A stretch of 64,000 nucleotides of DNA, from positions 186,001-250,000 of the forward strand of contig NZ_JBDOIO010000004.1 of the NCBI RefSeq assembly GCF_039831995.1, in the 5' to 3' direction. A program made the translations under genes and the position numbers. Under the pieces are notes generated by a model that was given only the letters and a program-made list of their open reading frames with translations, had not been told where the DNA came from and made no database searches. The stretch comes from Paenibacillus pabuli. GTDB taxonomy: Bacteria; Bacillota; Bacilli; Paenibacillales; Paenibacillaceae. Below, in pieces: positions 11,883 through 20,033 of the stretch (position 1 is the first letter of the stretch; each line of letters starts with the position of its first letter).

Positions 11883-14285
11883 CTTACCTACATTAGATTT
11901 TATTTCATGGAAGAGCGAGGACCTTTCTCTACGTTCACGATACTGGCCCGGAGTCATTCCTTCCCATTTTCGAAATGAACGGATAAAGTTCTGCGGGTTG
12001 TTGTAACGAAGCCGAGCAGCAATATCCTTAACCGTTAGCTCGGTTTCATCCAACCACTTTCGGGCCATCTTGAACCGATACTGTGATAAATATTCACTGA
12101 ATGCGTAGCCTGTTTCTTTGCTGAAAACAGTACTCAAATAGCTTGCATTATAATGGAGCCTATAAGCACACTCGTCAAGTGTTAGGTCGGTATCGTATTC
12201 TTGATGGATTATGGCAATCATTCTTTCCGAGATCTGCTGATGCTGTACATATTGCCTCTCTCTGAAAATGCCAATAACCGGCCTGATGATCCGGGAAATA
12301 AACCATTGTTCCACTTCAGCAGCAGTCTGCAGAGCGAGCAGTTCCTTGATCATCGGGCTGTGTCCTGAAGAGATCTGCCCAAGTCGTATACCGGAGTCCT
12401 GCATCATTTCTAATATATGCATCAGTAATCGAGTCAAAGCAAACTGATACTCTTCCTCGGTCCATTCCATACGATACACATGCTGTAGCAAGTGTTGTAA
12501 TAGTACGGAAGTTTCAGCCTCATCTGCAGATTGAATGGAGTGGATAAGTCTATTTTCCAGTGAGTCAGGGTATGGTAGCGTCCCAATGGAAGGATAAATT
12601 GCCTCTGCCTCATATTGCTTGACGCCTAACCCTGGTTTCATCCGCTGCTGCAATGCCCTCATGGCTTCACCATATGCCAGGTGTATCTCCGATATGGAAG
12701 TGTACGGTTGACTGAAATGGATATTCATCTGAAGATTCAAAACTTCACCAATTTGATGATGTAATCGCTCCGTTATATTGTAAAGTTCTTTTGAAAACAC
12801 CTTGTTGTCCGTTTCTACACTTCCTATTATCGTTACTACAGTTTCGTCCAAAACAATGGGGGATACTTGTTGCTCTTTATCAATAAATTCCTCCAATATG
12901 TTCTGGACGGCAAATAGCAGGAGATCGAGATCGTGATGATCATACTTCGTTTGACTTGCCAAATCGGTCTGCAGGGCTAGTACGGCCATTTGTTGCCATT
13001 GAATAAGATGGTCGCTGTATCCTAGTTCGCTCCAACTATGTTGCAGCGTGTCCAGTGAGCTTTTGCCTTGAAGTATATTCATCATAAACTGGGTGCGTGT
13101 CTGCAACACATACTGGTTCAATTTGTTTTCCATCTGGGATCGAGAAGCTGAAAGCTGAGTAATACGGGTCTTAATTTGTTCAAATTCATCTTGAGTTGGT
13201 AAAAAGGAATGTTGCGAATTCTGATTCGACAAGACTCTGTCACTGATCCCAAGCTGTGATAGCAGATTTCGAATGGGGACATGCAAGCGCCTTGAACCTA
13301 ACCATGCAAACAATAAGGAGAGTAAAAGGAGTAAGATGCCGATAGTCAAGGTGTATAGTGCAATCTCGACATACTCTTGGGTCAAGACATTCATGGGTGT
13401 AATCAAAATATAAGTCCATCCCTTTAACGGTGTCTTAGTGTAGGTTAAGGCATAGTCTGTACCCGTGATCCGAACTTCGTGATATTCCTTTGGTGCAGCA
13501 TACGTATTTGGAGAGAGCAACTCGCTCATGTCCACTTTAGATTCAATATCTTCAATGTTTATGGCCGATAATGGTTGTCCAATATACATAGGGTCGGGGT
13601 GAACAAGAATGCGCTGTTCCCGATTCACGATAATCAATTCTGAAGCAGACATATCCATGTCAACAGATTCAGGTACAACTGAGTGATGCAATGAGCATGC
13701 AGGAATTCCGCCAATTAAAGCCGAGTCAGAGGGTGCATTCATAATCGAGATGGATCTGCCGAGCACAATGTGATAGTTACATCCGGACTGTAATTCCTGT
13801 TCATTATGTTTAAAGACAGATGAAGGAATCAGCTGCCAGCCAGAGGTTAGGGTCCTGGACAAGAGATCCCGCATGGGAAGAGCCAAAGGGAAATCTGTGT
13901 TGAGATACAGCCCCGCATAATCAACCAGCCAATCCTGCGTTTGGTTAACCAGCGTAATATCCATTAAGGGTTCCCAGGATCGCATATGTTGAAATTCGGA
14001 TTGAAGCTGGTTCGCAGTCGTTAATGTACCTGGAAGTGTAGCCGACAGGGACTGAAGTGTAATTGGAGAGCGAGTCGCATGATCCAGCATGTAACTGACG
14101 GTGTTAAGCTTATGCTCGACGCTCGACTGCATTTGTAAAAGAAGTTGCTTATTCGCCTGCATGCGATGCAGCTCCGTTTGATGCATGGAATACAGAATTG
14201 TTGCTATTCCGGCCAGCAGAATAGGCAAGGTGCTGAGCAGAATGCCAAACAAGATCATTTTATGAAGATAACTGATGGATCGCAC
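11865..14285 (-). CDS. Membrane-bound AraC-family regulator with extracytoplasmic sensor
   Basis: An 806-residue regulator of a type common in Paenibacillus. A membrane helix (about residues 8-30) is followed by a large extracytoplasmic cache-like region, a second helix (about 300-325), a cytoplasmic linker and a C-terminal double helix-turn-helix of the AraC type (LTLDECAYRLHYNASYLSTV and the following YNNPQNFIRSFRKWEG). Such proteins usually sense extracellular sugars and activate nearby uptake or hydrolase genes, but no transporter gene is adjacent here. The start is GTG at 14285, with AGGAG 8 bases upstream. A cre-like site (14332) lies in its promoter region. Confidence 0.85.
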   Translation of the reverse strand: MRSISYLHKMILFGILLSTLPILLAGIATILYSMHQTELHRMQANKQLLLQMQSSVEHKLNTVSYMLDHATRSPITLQSLSATLPGTLTTANQLQSEFQHMRSWEPLMDITLVNQTQDWLVDYAGLYLNTDFPLALPMRDLLSRTLTSGWQLIPSSVFKHNEQELQSGCNYHIVLGRSISIMNAPSDSALIGGIPACSLHHSVVPESVDMDMSASELIIVNREQRILVHPDPMYIGQPLSAINIEDIESKVDMSELLSPNTYAAPKEYHEVRITGTDYALTYTKTPLKGWTYILITPMNVLTQEYVEIALYTLTIGILLLLLSLLFAWLGSRRLHVPIRNLLSQLGISDRVLSNQNSQHSFLPTQDEFEQIKTRITQLSASRSQMENKLNQYVLQTRTQFMMNILQGKSSLDTLQHSWSELGYSDHLIQWQQMAVLALQTDLASQTKYDHHDLDLLLFAVQNILEEFIDKEQQVSPIVLDETVVTIIGSVETDNKVFSKELYNITERLHHQIGEVLNLQMNIHFSQPYTSISEIHLAYGEAMRALQQRMKPGLGVKQYEAEAIYPSIGTLPYPDSLENRLIHSIQSADEAETSVLLQHLLQHVYRMEWTEEEYQFALTRLLMHILEMMQDSGIRLGQISSGHSPMIKELLALQTAAEVEQWFISRIIRPVIGIFRERQYVQHQQISERMIAIIHQEYDTDLTLDECAYRLHYNASYLSTVFSKETGYAFSEYLSQYRFKMARKWLDETELTVKDIAARLRYNNPQNFIRSFRKWEGMTPGQYRERRERSSLFHEIKSNVGKPKGSR

Positions 14286-14331
14286 AGCCCCACTCCTAAC
14301 TTCTGAATTAGGATCGTACTGCTTCTATTTT

Positions 14332-14345
14332 AGTAAACGCTTACA
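14332..14345 (-). promoter_or_regulatory. cre-like CcpA site upstream of the AraC-type gene
   Basis: On the minus strand TGTAAGCGTTTACT matches the cre consensus TGNAANCGNTTNCA except at the last base. It lies about 47 bases before the start codon, suggesting carbon catabolite control. Between 14346 and 14577 I see no gene. Confidence 0.55.
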
Positions 14346-14577
14346 TTATTAACAACATAAATTTGTTTATCTGGATAAAAAAGTATGTGATTCTTGGTTG
14401 GTGAGAACCCTTCGTTCAACGTGCATGATCTTGGGGAAACGAATGACGGTTGCAAACGTACATAAGAGTTAAGAGCAGATCGTATCAAAAGCGGTTGCAC
14501 TAGCTCAGCTAAGGTAAATCGCACTAGTTTGGATAGCGGGAATATGAGGTATCCCGATTTCAGGCTCATGATATGAC

Positions 14578-14657
14578 GACAGAGGTCTGATGCAAGGACA
14601 GACGGAGGTCCAACCCCATCCCCGACCTGAGTCTAGGATGAAAAACCGTCCGCGGTC
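14578..14657 (+). promoter_or_regulatory. Array of GAC-N4-GTC boxes, candidate LiaR operators
   Basis: Three boxes, GACAGAGGTC (14578), GACGGAGGTC (14601) and GACCTGAGTC (14624), start exactly 23 bases apart. A degenerate fourth, GTCCGCGGTC, lies at 14648. Each full box is a 3-4-3 inverted repeat. They lie directly upstream of the promoter of the Lia/Psp operon, where a response-regulator activator would bind. The assignment to LiaR is inferred from position. Confidence 0.5.
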
Positions 14658-14661
14658 TGTT

Positions 14662-14688
14662 TTGAAAAGTCCCCGTTTACCCTAGAAT
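14662..14688 (+). promoter_or_regulatory. Candidate promoter of the Lia/Psp operon
   Basis: TTGAAA (14662-14667), a short 15-base spacer, then TAGAAT (14683-14688). The short spacer would suit an activator-dependent promoter. Confidence 0.45.
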
Positions 14689-14775
14689 AAAGACATAAGG
14701 TTGAACAAGAAACAACAAACACAAACGAGCAAATAAACAAATCAAAATACAAACCGAAAGGGTGGTGAAAAAATT

Positions 14776-15084
14776 ATGAGATGGAATAAGGGAAATGGTT
14801 GGGCGATTGTACTGATCGCGCTGGGAGCTCTCATCCTTTTCGGAAAGTTAACTCCGCTTCTTGGGCACCTGATGGGGTATCTGATTCCGATTCTGATGAT
14901 TGCACTTGGTTATTACGGGGTTAAACGAGGAAATGTGATGCTGGGTTGGATCGTCCTAATCATCGGTATCCTGTCATTGATGGGTAAACTGGCTTGGTTA
15001 ATCGGACCAATTATCGCCATCGGATTAATCATCTTCGGTGTCTCAATGCTCAGCAACAATCGCAGTCGTCGTAGCCGCTACTAA
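14776..15084 (+). CDS. LiaI-like small membrane protein
   Basis: A 102-residue, almost wholly hydrophobic protein with about four short membrane segments and a basic C-terminal tail (RSRRSRY). It resembles LiaI and the N-terminal membrane part of LiaF. In B. subtilis LiaI anchors the PspA-like LiaH at the membrane under envelope stress, and here too the next gene encodes a PspA-type protein. The ribosome site (GGGTGGTG) is about 8 bases before ATG. First gene of the operon. Confidence 0.7.
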   Translation: MRWNKGNGWAIVLIALGALILFGKLTPLLGHLMGYLIPILMIALGYYGVKRGNVMLGWIVLIIGILSLMGKLAWLIGPIIAIGLIIFGVSMLSNNRSRRSRY

Positions 15085-15118
15085 GTTATCACGATCTTGA
15101 AAAGGAGGACAGAACATA

Positions 15119-15790
15119 ATGAGTGTATTTCGTCGAATGCGGGATATTACCGTAGCTACATTAAATGAACATCTGGAGCAAAGTCAGGATCCAGTCAAAC
15201 TGATTGATCAGTTTCTGGTCTCGACCCGCCAAGACATTGGCGAAGCCGAGAAGCTTCGTCATCAATATGCAAGCCATACGAGACAAATGAAGCAGCAAGC
15301 CGATCAGGCAGCAAGTATGGTGCACAAACGTGAAGAGCAGGCCTCTATGGCTCTGAAAGCAGGAGAAGAGCATCTTGCGAAACTGGCCCTGCAGGAGAAA
15401 ATTCTCCATGAGGAAAAAATGGAACAATACAATGAACTGTATGCCCAAAGCAATGCAGCATTACAGGAACTTGATGAACAGATTGACCAACTGAAAGTGG
15501 AGTATCAGAATGTGTACAGCAAACGTCAATACTACTACGCTCGTATGCAAACCATTCAGTTGCAGCAACGAATGAATCAAAGAGGTCACTACAATAATCA
15601 GAATGTACCCCGGATGTTCAATCGTCTGGACGACCAGGTTTCGGATCTTGAATATGAGGCACAAAGTCTGAGAGATATTCGTCGCATGAGCCAGGATGGT
15701 TCAGGAACAGCAGGCAGTATGTCCTCCTCAGCCTTAGATAAAGAGCTGGAGCGCCTGAAGCAGAAGCTAAACAATGACAGAAAGGAGTAG
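15119..15790 (+). CDS. PspA/IM30 (LiaH-like) membrane-stress protein, copy 1
   Basis: A 223-residue, mostly alpha-helical coiled-coil protein of the PspA/Vipp1/LiaH family, which assembles on damaged membranes. The N-terminal amphipathic helix (VFRRMRDITVATLNEHLEQ) and the QDPVKLIDQFL segment are typical, followed by long charged helices. The ribosome site AAAGGAGG precedes ATG 15119. Copy 2 is at 16548. Confidence 0.88.
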   Translation: MSVFRRMRDITVATLNEHLEQSQDPVKLIDQFLVSTRQDIGEAEKLRHQYASHTRQMKQQADQAASMVHKREEQASMALKAGEEHLAKLALQEKILHEEKMEQYNELYAQSNAALQELDEQIDQLKVEYQNVYSKRQYYYARMQTIQLQQRMNQRGHYNNQNVPRMFNRLDDQVSDLEYEAQSLRDIRRMSQDGSGTAGSMSSSALDKELERLKQKLNNDRKE

Positions 15791-15794
15791 TCAC

Positions 15795-16025
15795 ATGAAT
15801 AGATTATACCGCTCAACGCGTAATCGAAGGCTGACTGGTTTGATCGGCGGCATCTCTGAGAATCTTGGATTAAGTTCTATGCTGCTGCGTCTTATCTTCT
15901 TCATCAGTATTTTCGCTACGGGAGGTACATCATTGCTGATCTACTTCATCGCTGCATTAGTGGTGCCGAAGGAACCCTATCCTGGAGATCCATACGGATA
16001 CGATTCCGTAACAGGATATAAGTAA
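15795..16025 (+). CDS. PspC-domain membrane protein, short form
   Basis: A 76-residue PspC-domain protein: a basic start ([17 protein letters not shown]), one hydrophobic region and the typical end ALVVPKEP. I chose ATG 15795 because AAAGGAG lies 8-9 bases before it, overlapping the stop of the previous gene; the in-frame ATG at 15774 lies inside that gene. It may sense or partner the PspA proteins encoded on either side. Confidence 0.85.
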   Translation: MNRLYRSTRNRRLTGLIGGISENLGLSSMLLRLIFFISIFATGGTSLLIYFIAALVVPKEPYPGDPYGYDSVTGYK

Positions 16026-16042
16026 ACGAAAGGAGTAAGCAC

Positions 16043-16546
16043 ATGAGCAAATTATACCGCTCAACGCGTGACCGGATGCTAACAGGTTTGATCGGCGGGA
16101 TATCCGAATCCATTGGAATGGATTCCACGCTGTTGCGGATCATCTTCGTCATCAGTATCTTCGTAACAGGCGGCACAGCGTTGTTAATCTACTTTATCGC
16201 AGCCCTGGTAGTACCGAAAGAACCATTCCCGCCTTATGACCCTTACGGTTACGGTCCCGGCCCTGGCCCCGGTCATGGAAGAGGGTACAACAGCTATGAC
16301 CATGATCCGAACAGAGGCCCTTTCCGGGGGAATAATCAAGGTCAAGGTGGCTTCGGTCCCGGCCCAGGATACAATAACAGACCGCATTCGGGTCCACGTT
16401 CTTACGATAATAACAGCTATGGAGCAGGTGCACCGCAAGAAAGTGAACTGGATTCCATGATGAAAGATATTGAGAAAAAAGCATTGAAAAAAGAAGTTGA
16501 AGAGCTTCGCCAAAAATTATCTCGTTACGAGAAGGGAGAAAAGTAA
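16043..16546 (+). CDS. PspC-domain protein with Gly/Pro/Tyr/Asn-rich linker and coiled-coil tail
   Basis: A 167-residue paralogue of the preceding PspC protein. Residues 1-65 are nearly the same PspC domain. These are followed by a low-complexity linker rich in Gly, Pro, Tyr and Asn (about 66-135) and a charged helix (about 138-167, [20 protein letters not shown]) likely to form a coiled coil. The tail could tether the PspA coiled-coil protein encoded next to the membrane; that is inference. The ribosome site GAAAGGAG precedes ATG 16043. Confidence 0.82.
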   Translation: MSKLYRSTRDRMLTGLIGGISESIGMDSTLLRIIFVISIFVTGGTALLIYFIAALVVPKEPFPPYDPYGYGPGPGPGHGRGYNSYDHDPNRGPFRGNNQGQGGFGPGPGYNNRPHSGPRSYDNNSYGAGAPQESELDSMMKDIEKKALKKEVEELRQKLSRYEKGEK

Positions 16547-16547
16547 A

Positions 16548-17255
16548 ATGGGAGTATTTAAACGGATTAAGGATATGACTAAAGCGTCGGTAAACGATAT
16601 GTTGGATAAAGTAGAAGACCCGATTGTAATGTTGAACCAGTATTTGCGTGACATGGAGGCCGAAATTCATGAGGCTGAAGTAACCGTAGCCAAACAAATG
16701 GCAAACGAGCGTCGCATGAAACAACGTCTGGACGAAGCAGAGCGTACATCGGTACAACGCGAGTCCCAAGCTGAAGCTGCTCTGGCTAATGGTCAGGAAG
16801 AAGTAGCCCGCAAATTGCTGGAAGAGAAAATCTACTTTGATCAAAAAATTACGGAGTACAGTGAACTGCACGCACAATCTGAAGCACAAGCCAAAGACTT
16901 GCTGCAACAGCTCCATGACATGAAAGACGAGTTCTACAAAATGCGTAACAAACGCAATGAGCTCGTATCCCGTGCCCAAATGGCCAAAGCCAAAAAGCAA
17001 ATGTCTTCCATCAACAGCTTGCATTCAATTGAAAGTGGTAGTGCATCGCTTGGATTCCATCGCATGGAAGAGAAAATCATGCAACTGGAAGCAGAAGCAG
17101 ACGTATCCCGTGCACCTTACCGGAACACACAATCTACGTATACCAATCCTGTAGATGTTGAAAAACAATTCAAGGTAGATCAACAACTGCAAGCCCTGAA
17201 AAACAAACTGGGCAGCGGATCGAAAAATGAAACGGGCGGTACTTCAAAAGAATAA
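16548..17255 (+). CDS. PspA/IM30 (LiaH-like) membrane-stress protein, copy 2
   Basis: A 235-residue PspA-family coiled-coil protein with N-terminal amphipathic helix [18 protein letters not shown] and the signature [16 protein letters not shown]. It starts 2 bases after the stop of the PspC-linker gene; GGGAG about 9 bases upstream supports ATG 16548 rather than the in-frame ATG at 16497. It is clearly diverged from copy 1, so the pair is not a recent duplication. Confidence 0.9.
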   Translation: MGVFKRIKDMTKASVNDMLDKVEDPIVMLNQYLRDMEAEIHEAEVTVAKQMANERRMKQRLDEAERTSVQRESQAEAALANGQEEVARKLLEEKIYFDQKITEYSELHAQSEAQAKDLLQQLHDMKDEFYKMRNKRNELVSRAQMAKAKKQMSSINSLHSIESGSASLGFHRMEEKIMQLEAEADVSRAPYRNTQSTYTNPVDVEKQFKVDQQLQALKNKLGSGSKNETGGTSKE

Positions 17256-17324
17256 CTGTTCGCTCAGCAGACAATATGATATTCTATAAATCGTGAATAA
17301 AGAACGGTTTGTAGAACAAAGGTT

Positions 17325-17360
17325 AAGCCATACAGGTCATTATCGCCTGGTATGGCTTTT
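17325..17360 (+). terminator. Internal terminator or attenuator between the psp-like and liaFSR genes
   Basis: AAGCCATACAGG pairs with CCTGGTATGGCTT with one bulged base, then TTTT. It should cap most transcripts after the effector genes and leave the sensory genes at lower expression. Confidence 0.7.
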
Positions 17361-17404
17361 CCATCGAATAGGGAAAATCAACTTGCAGAGGGGGTGCGGC
17401 AGAG

Positions 17405-18052
17405 ATGAACAAAAAAGAACAATGGCTTGCATTTGCGATCATTATTATCGGTATAATCATGCTATTGAATCAGCATATTAATCTGCTGACGGCTGCCGCA
17501 CTGATCCTGTTAACGATTGGAATGGTCCAGGTTCGCAAAGGAGACACGCACAAAGGTCACCGCTATTTGGCGATTGGTGGATGTCTTCTGCTGCTGGGGA
17601 ACCTGATGATTGTATTTTTAATTGTACTGGCTTCACTAGCTTATTTTTATTCCAAAAACAAAAAGATGCATCTGCATGACGATGTTATGCGCAAACAGAA
17701 TTTTTTGGCCCGTTACTACTGGGATCAGGTGCCTTGGACGTTACGAAGCATGAGCCTATGGCACGCTATTGGTGAAGTCAATGCAGATCTGTCTCTCTCC
17801 ATTCCGGAAGAAAAACAGACCATTGTATTGTTACAAGGGGTTATGGGGAATGTTCGCCTGACACTGCCTGAAGATTACGGTGTAGAGATTGAGGCTTCCG
17901 TCATGTTTGGACGAATTAGTCTAAATGGGGAAAAAGACAGTGGCATGATGAACAAGTTGATATGGAGAACGCCTGGTTATGAAACCAGTGAACATAAAGC
18001 AAAATTTGTTATTTCTTATATTGTTGGCGACCTAAGCATTCGTAATCCGTAA
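17405..18052 (+). CDS. liaF: LiaF-like negative regulator of envelope-stress signalling
   Basis: A 215-residue protein. The N-terminal half holds about four membrane segments (to residue 80). The C-terminal half is the LiaF-type domain (cell-wall-active-antibiotics response), with the LQGVMGNVRLTLPEDYGVEIEASVMFGRI segment predicted to be beta-rich. In B. subtilis LiaF keeps LiaS inactive until the envelope is damaged. It is followed by a histidine kinase and a response regulator gene, as in liaFSR. Confidence 0.88.
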   Translation: MNKKEQWLAFAIIIIGIIMLLNQHINLLTAAALILLTIGMVQVRKGDTHKGHRYLAIGGCLLLLGNLMIVFLIVLASLAYFYSKNKKMHLHDDVMRKQNFLARYYWDQVPWTLRSMSLWHAIGEVNADLSLSIPEEKQTIVLLQGVMGNVRLTLPEDYGVEIEASVMFGRISLNGEKDSGMMNKLIWRTPGYETSEHKAKFVISYIVGDLSIRNP

Positions 18053-18086
18053 TAAGTTAATAAGTGAAGAAAAGGAGGAGACCCGG

Positions 18087-19202
18087 TTGAAGACAAAACG
18101 ACATACCGACATGGTAACCCGAAGTATGGGTGAAGGGATCCTCCTTGTTTTCATTGTGCTCGCTGTTATCTTGTATGTATTGTATACATATGGTTATCTA
18201 GCTCCGTTTGCTGGATGGAGGCATCTGATTCAGTCTGGCTTAGCACTAGTGTTATTGCTGATTGGCATTGGAGCGGCTTTTGGCTTTTATCAGAGTTACC
18301 GGGTCAAGCGCAGGCTTGAATTGCTGCGGGAAACCCTTTTACAATGGGAAAAGGGATCTCTATCGCGCACCGTACCCGATCTGGGGATCGACGATGTAGG
18401 CCGTTTAAGCGAACAGCTCGGGCGGATCGGCAAGAAGTGGGAAGACCAGGTTACCTCGCTGCAACGATTATCGACCAATAACGCGCAGCTCGCGGAACAA
18501 GCCCGAATAACGGCAATTGTGGAAGAGCGGCAGCGATTAGCACGAGAGCTGCATGATGCCGTGTCGCAGCAGTTGTTCGCCATTTCGATGACAGCCACAG
18601 CGGTTGGTCGGAAAATGGAAAAGGACTTCGCACGTGCCCAACGGCAGGTGGCTTTGATTGAGGAGATGGCTTCGGTAGCCCAGTCCGAGATGCGAGCGTT
18701 GCTGCTGCATTTGCGGCCGGTATATCTGGAAGGCAAACATCTGGAACAAGGTCTGAAGGATCTTGTCATGGAATTAAAAACAAAAGTACCCATGGACATT
18801 GTGCTAGAGATGGATGAAGATATCCATCTGGTCAAAGGCATTGAGAATCATCTGTTCCGTATTATTCAGGAGGCGATGTCCAATACATTGCGCCATGCCA
18901 AGGCAGAAAAAATGGAAATTCGGCTGCAGCGCCGGACCGATGCGATTCGGGTGCTTATTCGTGATGATGGCCAGGGCTTTGATCTGGATGATCAGAAGCA
19001 GGCTTCCTATGGTCTGGCCAACATGCGGGAACGCGTTACGGAAATCGGCGGAGCCATTCAATTCGTAACGGCACCGGGTAAGGGAACACGTATTGAGATT
19101 ACGATACCTTTGATGAGCGATGAAAGTGAGGAAGAACATGTCAATGGAACCGGAAGTAGAAACGGAGACGGAAACGTCGATCAAAGTGTTGCTCGTGGAT
19201 GA
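18087..19202 (+). CDS. liaS: LiaS-like sensor histidine kinase
   Basis: A 371-residue kinase. Two membrane helices (about residues 14-36 and 46-68) are separated by a very short outside loop, the intramembrane-sensing layout. They are followed by a HAMP-like linker and a HisKA_3 domain with the phospho-acceptor His in ELHDAVSQQLF (about residue 155). A HATPase domain follows (EAMSNTLRHAKA, then DDGQGFD). The start is TTG 18087 with AAAGGAGG about 9 bases upstream. The last 22 codons overlap the start of liaR in another frame. Confidence 0.92.
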   Translation: MKTKRHTDMVTRSMGEGILLVFIVLAVILYVLYTYGYLAPFAGWRHLIQSGLALVLLLIGIGAAFGFYQSYRVKRRLELLRETLLQWEKGSLSRTVPDLGIDDVGRLSEQLGRIGKKWEDQVTSLQRLSTNNAQLAEQARITAIVEERQRLARELHDAVSQQLFAISMTATAVGRKMEKDFARAQRQVALIEEMASVAQSEMRALLLHLRPVYLEGKHLEQGLKDLVMELKTKVPMDIVLEMDEDIHLVKGIENHLFRIIQEAMSNTLRHAKAEKMEIRLQRRTDAIRVLIRDDGQGFDLDDQKQASYGLANMRERVTEIGGAIQFVTAPGKGTRIEITIPLMSDESEEEHVNGTGSRNGDGNVDQSVARG

Positions 19203-19812
19203 TCATGAAATGGTACGGATCGGCCTCGCAGCCGTGCTCGATACGGAGGACGGGATTGAGGTTGTGGGTGAAGCGGGAAGTGGAGAGGAAGGCATTCGGC
19301 TGGCACAGGAGTATAAACCGGATGTCGTTCTGATGGACCTTGTCATGGAAGGCATGGACGGGATCGAAGCGACCCGGCAGCTGCTCAAAATGTATCCGGA
19401 ATGCAAAGTCATCGTATTAACCAGCTACCTGGATGATGAAAAGATGTATCCCGTTATTGAGGCAGGAGCCTTCAGTTATCTGTTAAAGACATCAAGAGCC
19501 AATGAAGTGGCAGATGCCATTCGTGCTGCGGCACGCGGACAATCGGTTCTGGAATCGCAGGTTGCTTCCAAAATGATGAATCGGTTCCGGCAGCCACAGG
19601 CAGCAGCGCCAGCGCATGAAGACCTTACTGACCGGGAGATGGATGTGCTTCGTTTACTGGCGAAGGGCAAATCCAATCAGGATATTGCCGATGATCTGAT
19701 CATCGGAATCAAAACAGTTAAGTTCCATGTAACGAACATACTTGCCAAACTTGGCGTGGACGACCGTACACAGGCAGCCATCTATGCCTATAAAAATGGT
19801 CTGGCAGAGTAA
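19138..19812 (+). CDS. liaR: LiaR-like NarL-family response regulator
   Basis: A 224-residue regulator. The receiver domain has acidic residues DD near the start, phospho-acceptor Asp in VVLMDLVM (about residue 63) and a conserved Lys in YLLKTSR. A LuxR-type helix-turn-helix follows (LTDREMDVLRLLAKGKSNQDIADDLIIGIKTVKFHVTNIL). ATG 19138 is preferred over the in-frame ATG 19120 because GAGGA at 19128-19132 lies 5 bases before it. The likely target is its own operon through the boxes at 14578-14657. Confidence 0.93.
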   Translation: MSMEPEVETETETSIKVLLVDDHEMVRIGLAAVLDTEDGIEVVGEAGSGEEGIRLAQEYKPDVVLMDLVMEGMDGIEATRQLLKMYPECKVIVLTSYLDDEKMYPVIEAGAFSYLLKTSRANEVADAIRAAARGQSVLESQVASKMMNRFRQPQAAAPAHEDLTDREMDVLRLLAKGKSNQDIADDLIIGIKTVKFHVTNILAKLGVDDRTQAAIYAYKNGLAE

Positions 19813-19903
19813 GAAGAACTGTATATGAGCGACTTCATCTAGCAAAATAATGTAGCAAAAAAGCCGCACTTAATGAGTTCGGAGAACATAAATAAGCAAG
19901 TGG

Positions 19904-19945
19904 GAAGGCCTGCTCTACCATGTGATGGTGGAACGGGCCTTTTTT
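19904..19945 (+). terminator. Terminator of the Lia/Psp operon
   Basis: AAGGCC...GGGCCTT with an inner CTACCAT/ATGGTGG pairing and a T run. Confidence 0.85.
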
Positions 19946-20033
19946 GTGATGTCTAAAGAAGTTTAGCAAATACGGAAAAGGGGCATGCTGTTGATAGATT
20001 GATAGAATTGAAAGAGAGAGCGGAGGATATGGC

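Noticed and set aside
14330..14569. 79-codon minus-strand frame in the gap upstream of the Lia/Psp operon
   Set aside because: No ribosome site, no family, and it overlaps the cre-like site and the promoter region of the AraC-type gene.
16194..17024. 276-codon minus-strand open frame across the PspC/PspA genes
   Set aside because: Antisense to two well-supported genes. Cys/His/Phe-rich nonsense composition.
14578..19812. Horizontally acquired island
   Set aside because: Base composition and codon use look like the neighbours, and no integrase, att repeat or tRNA truncation is present.
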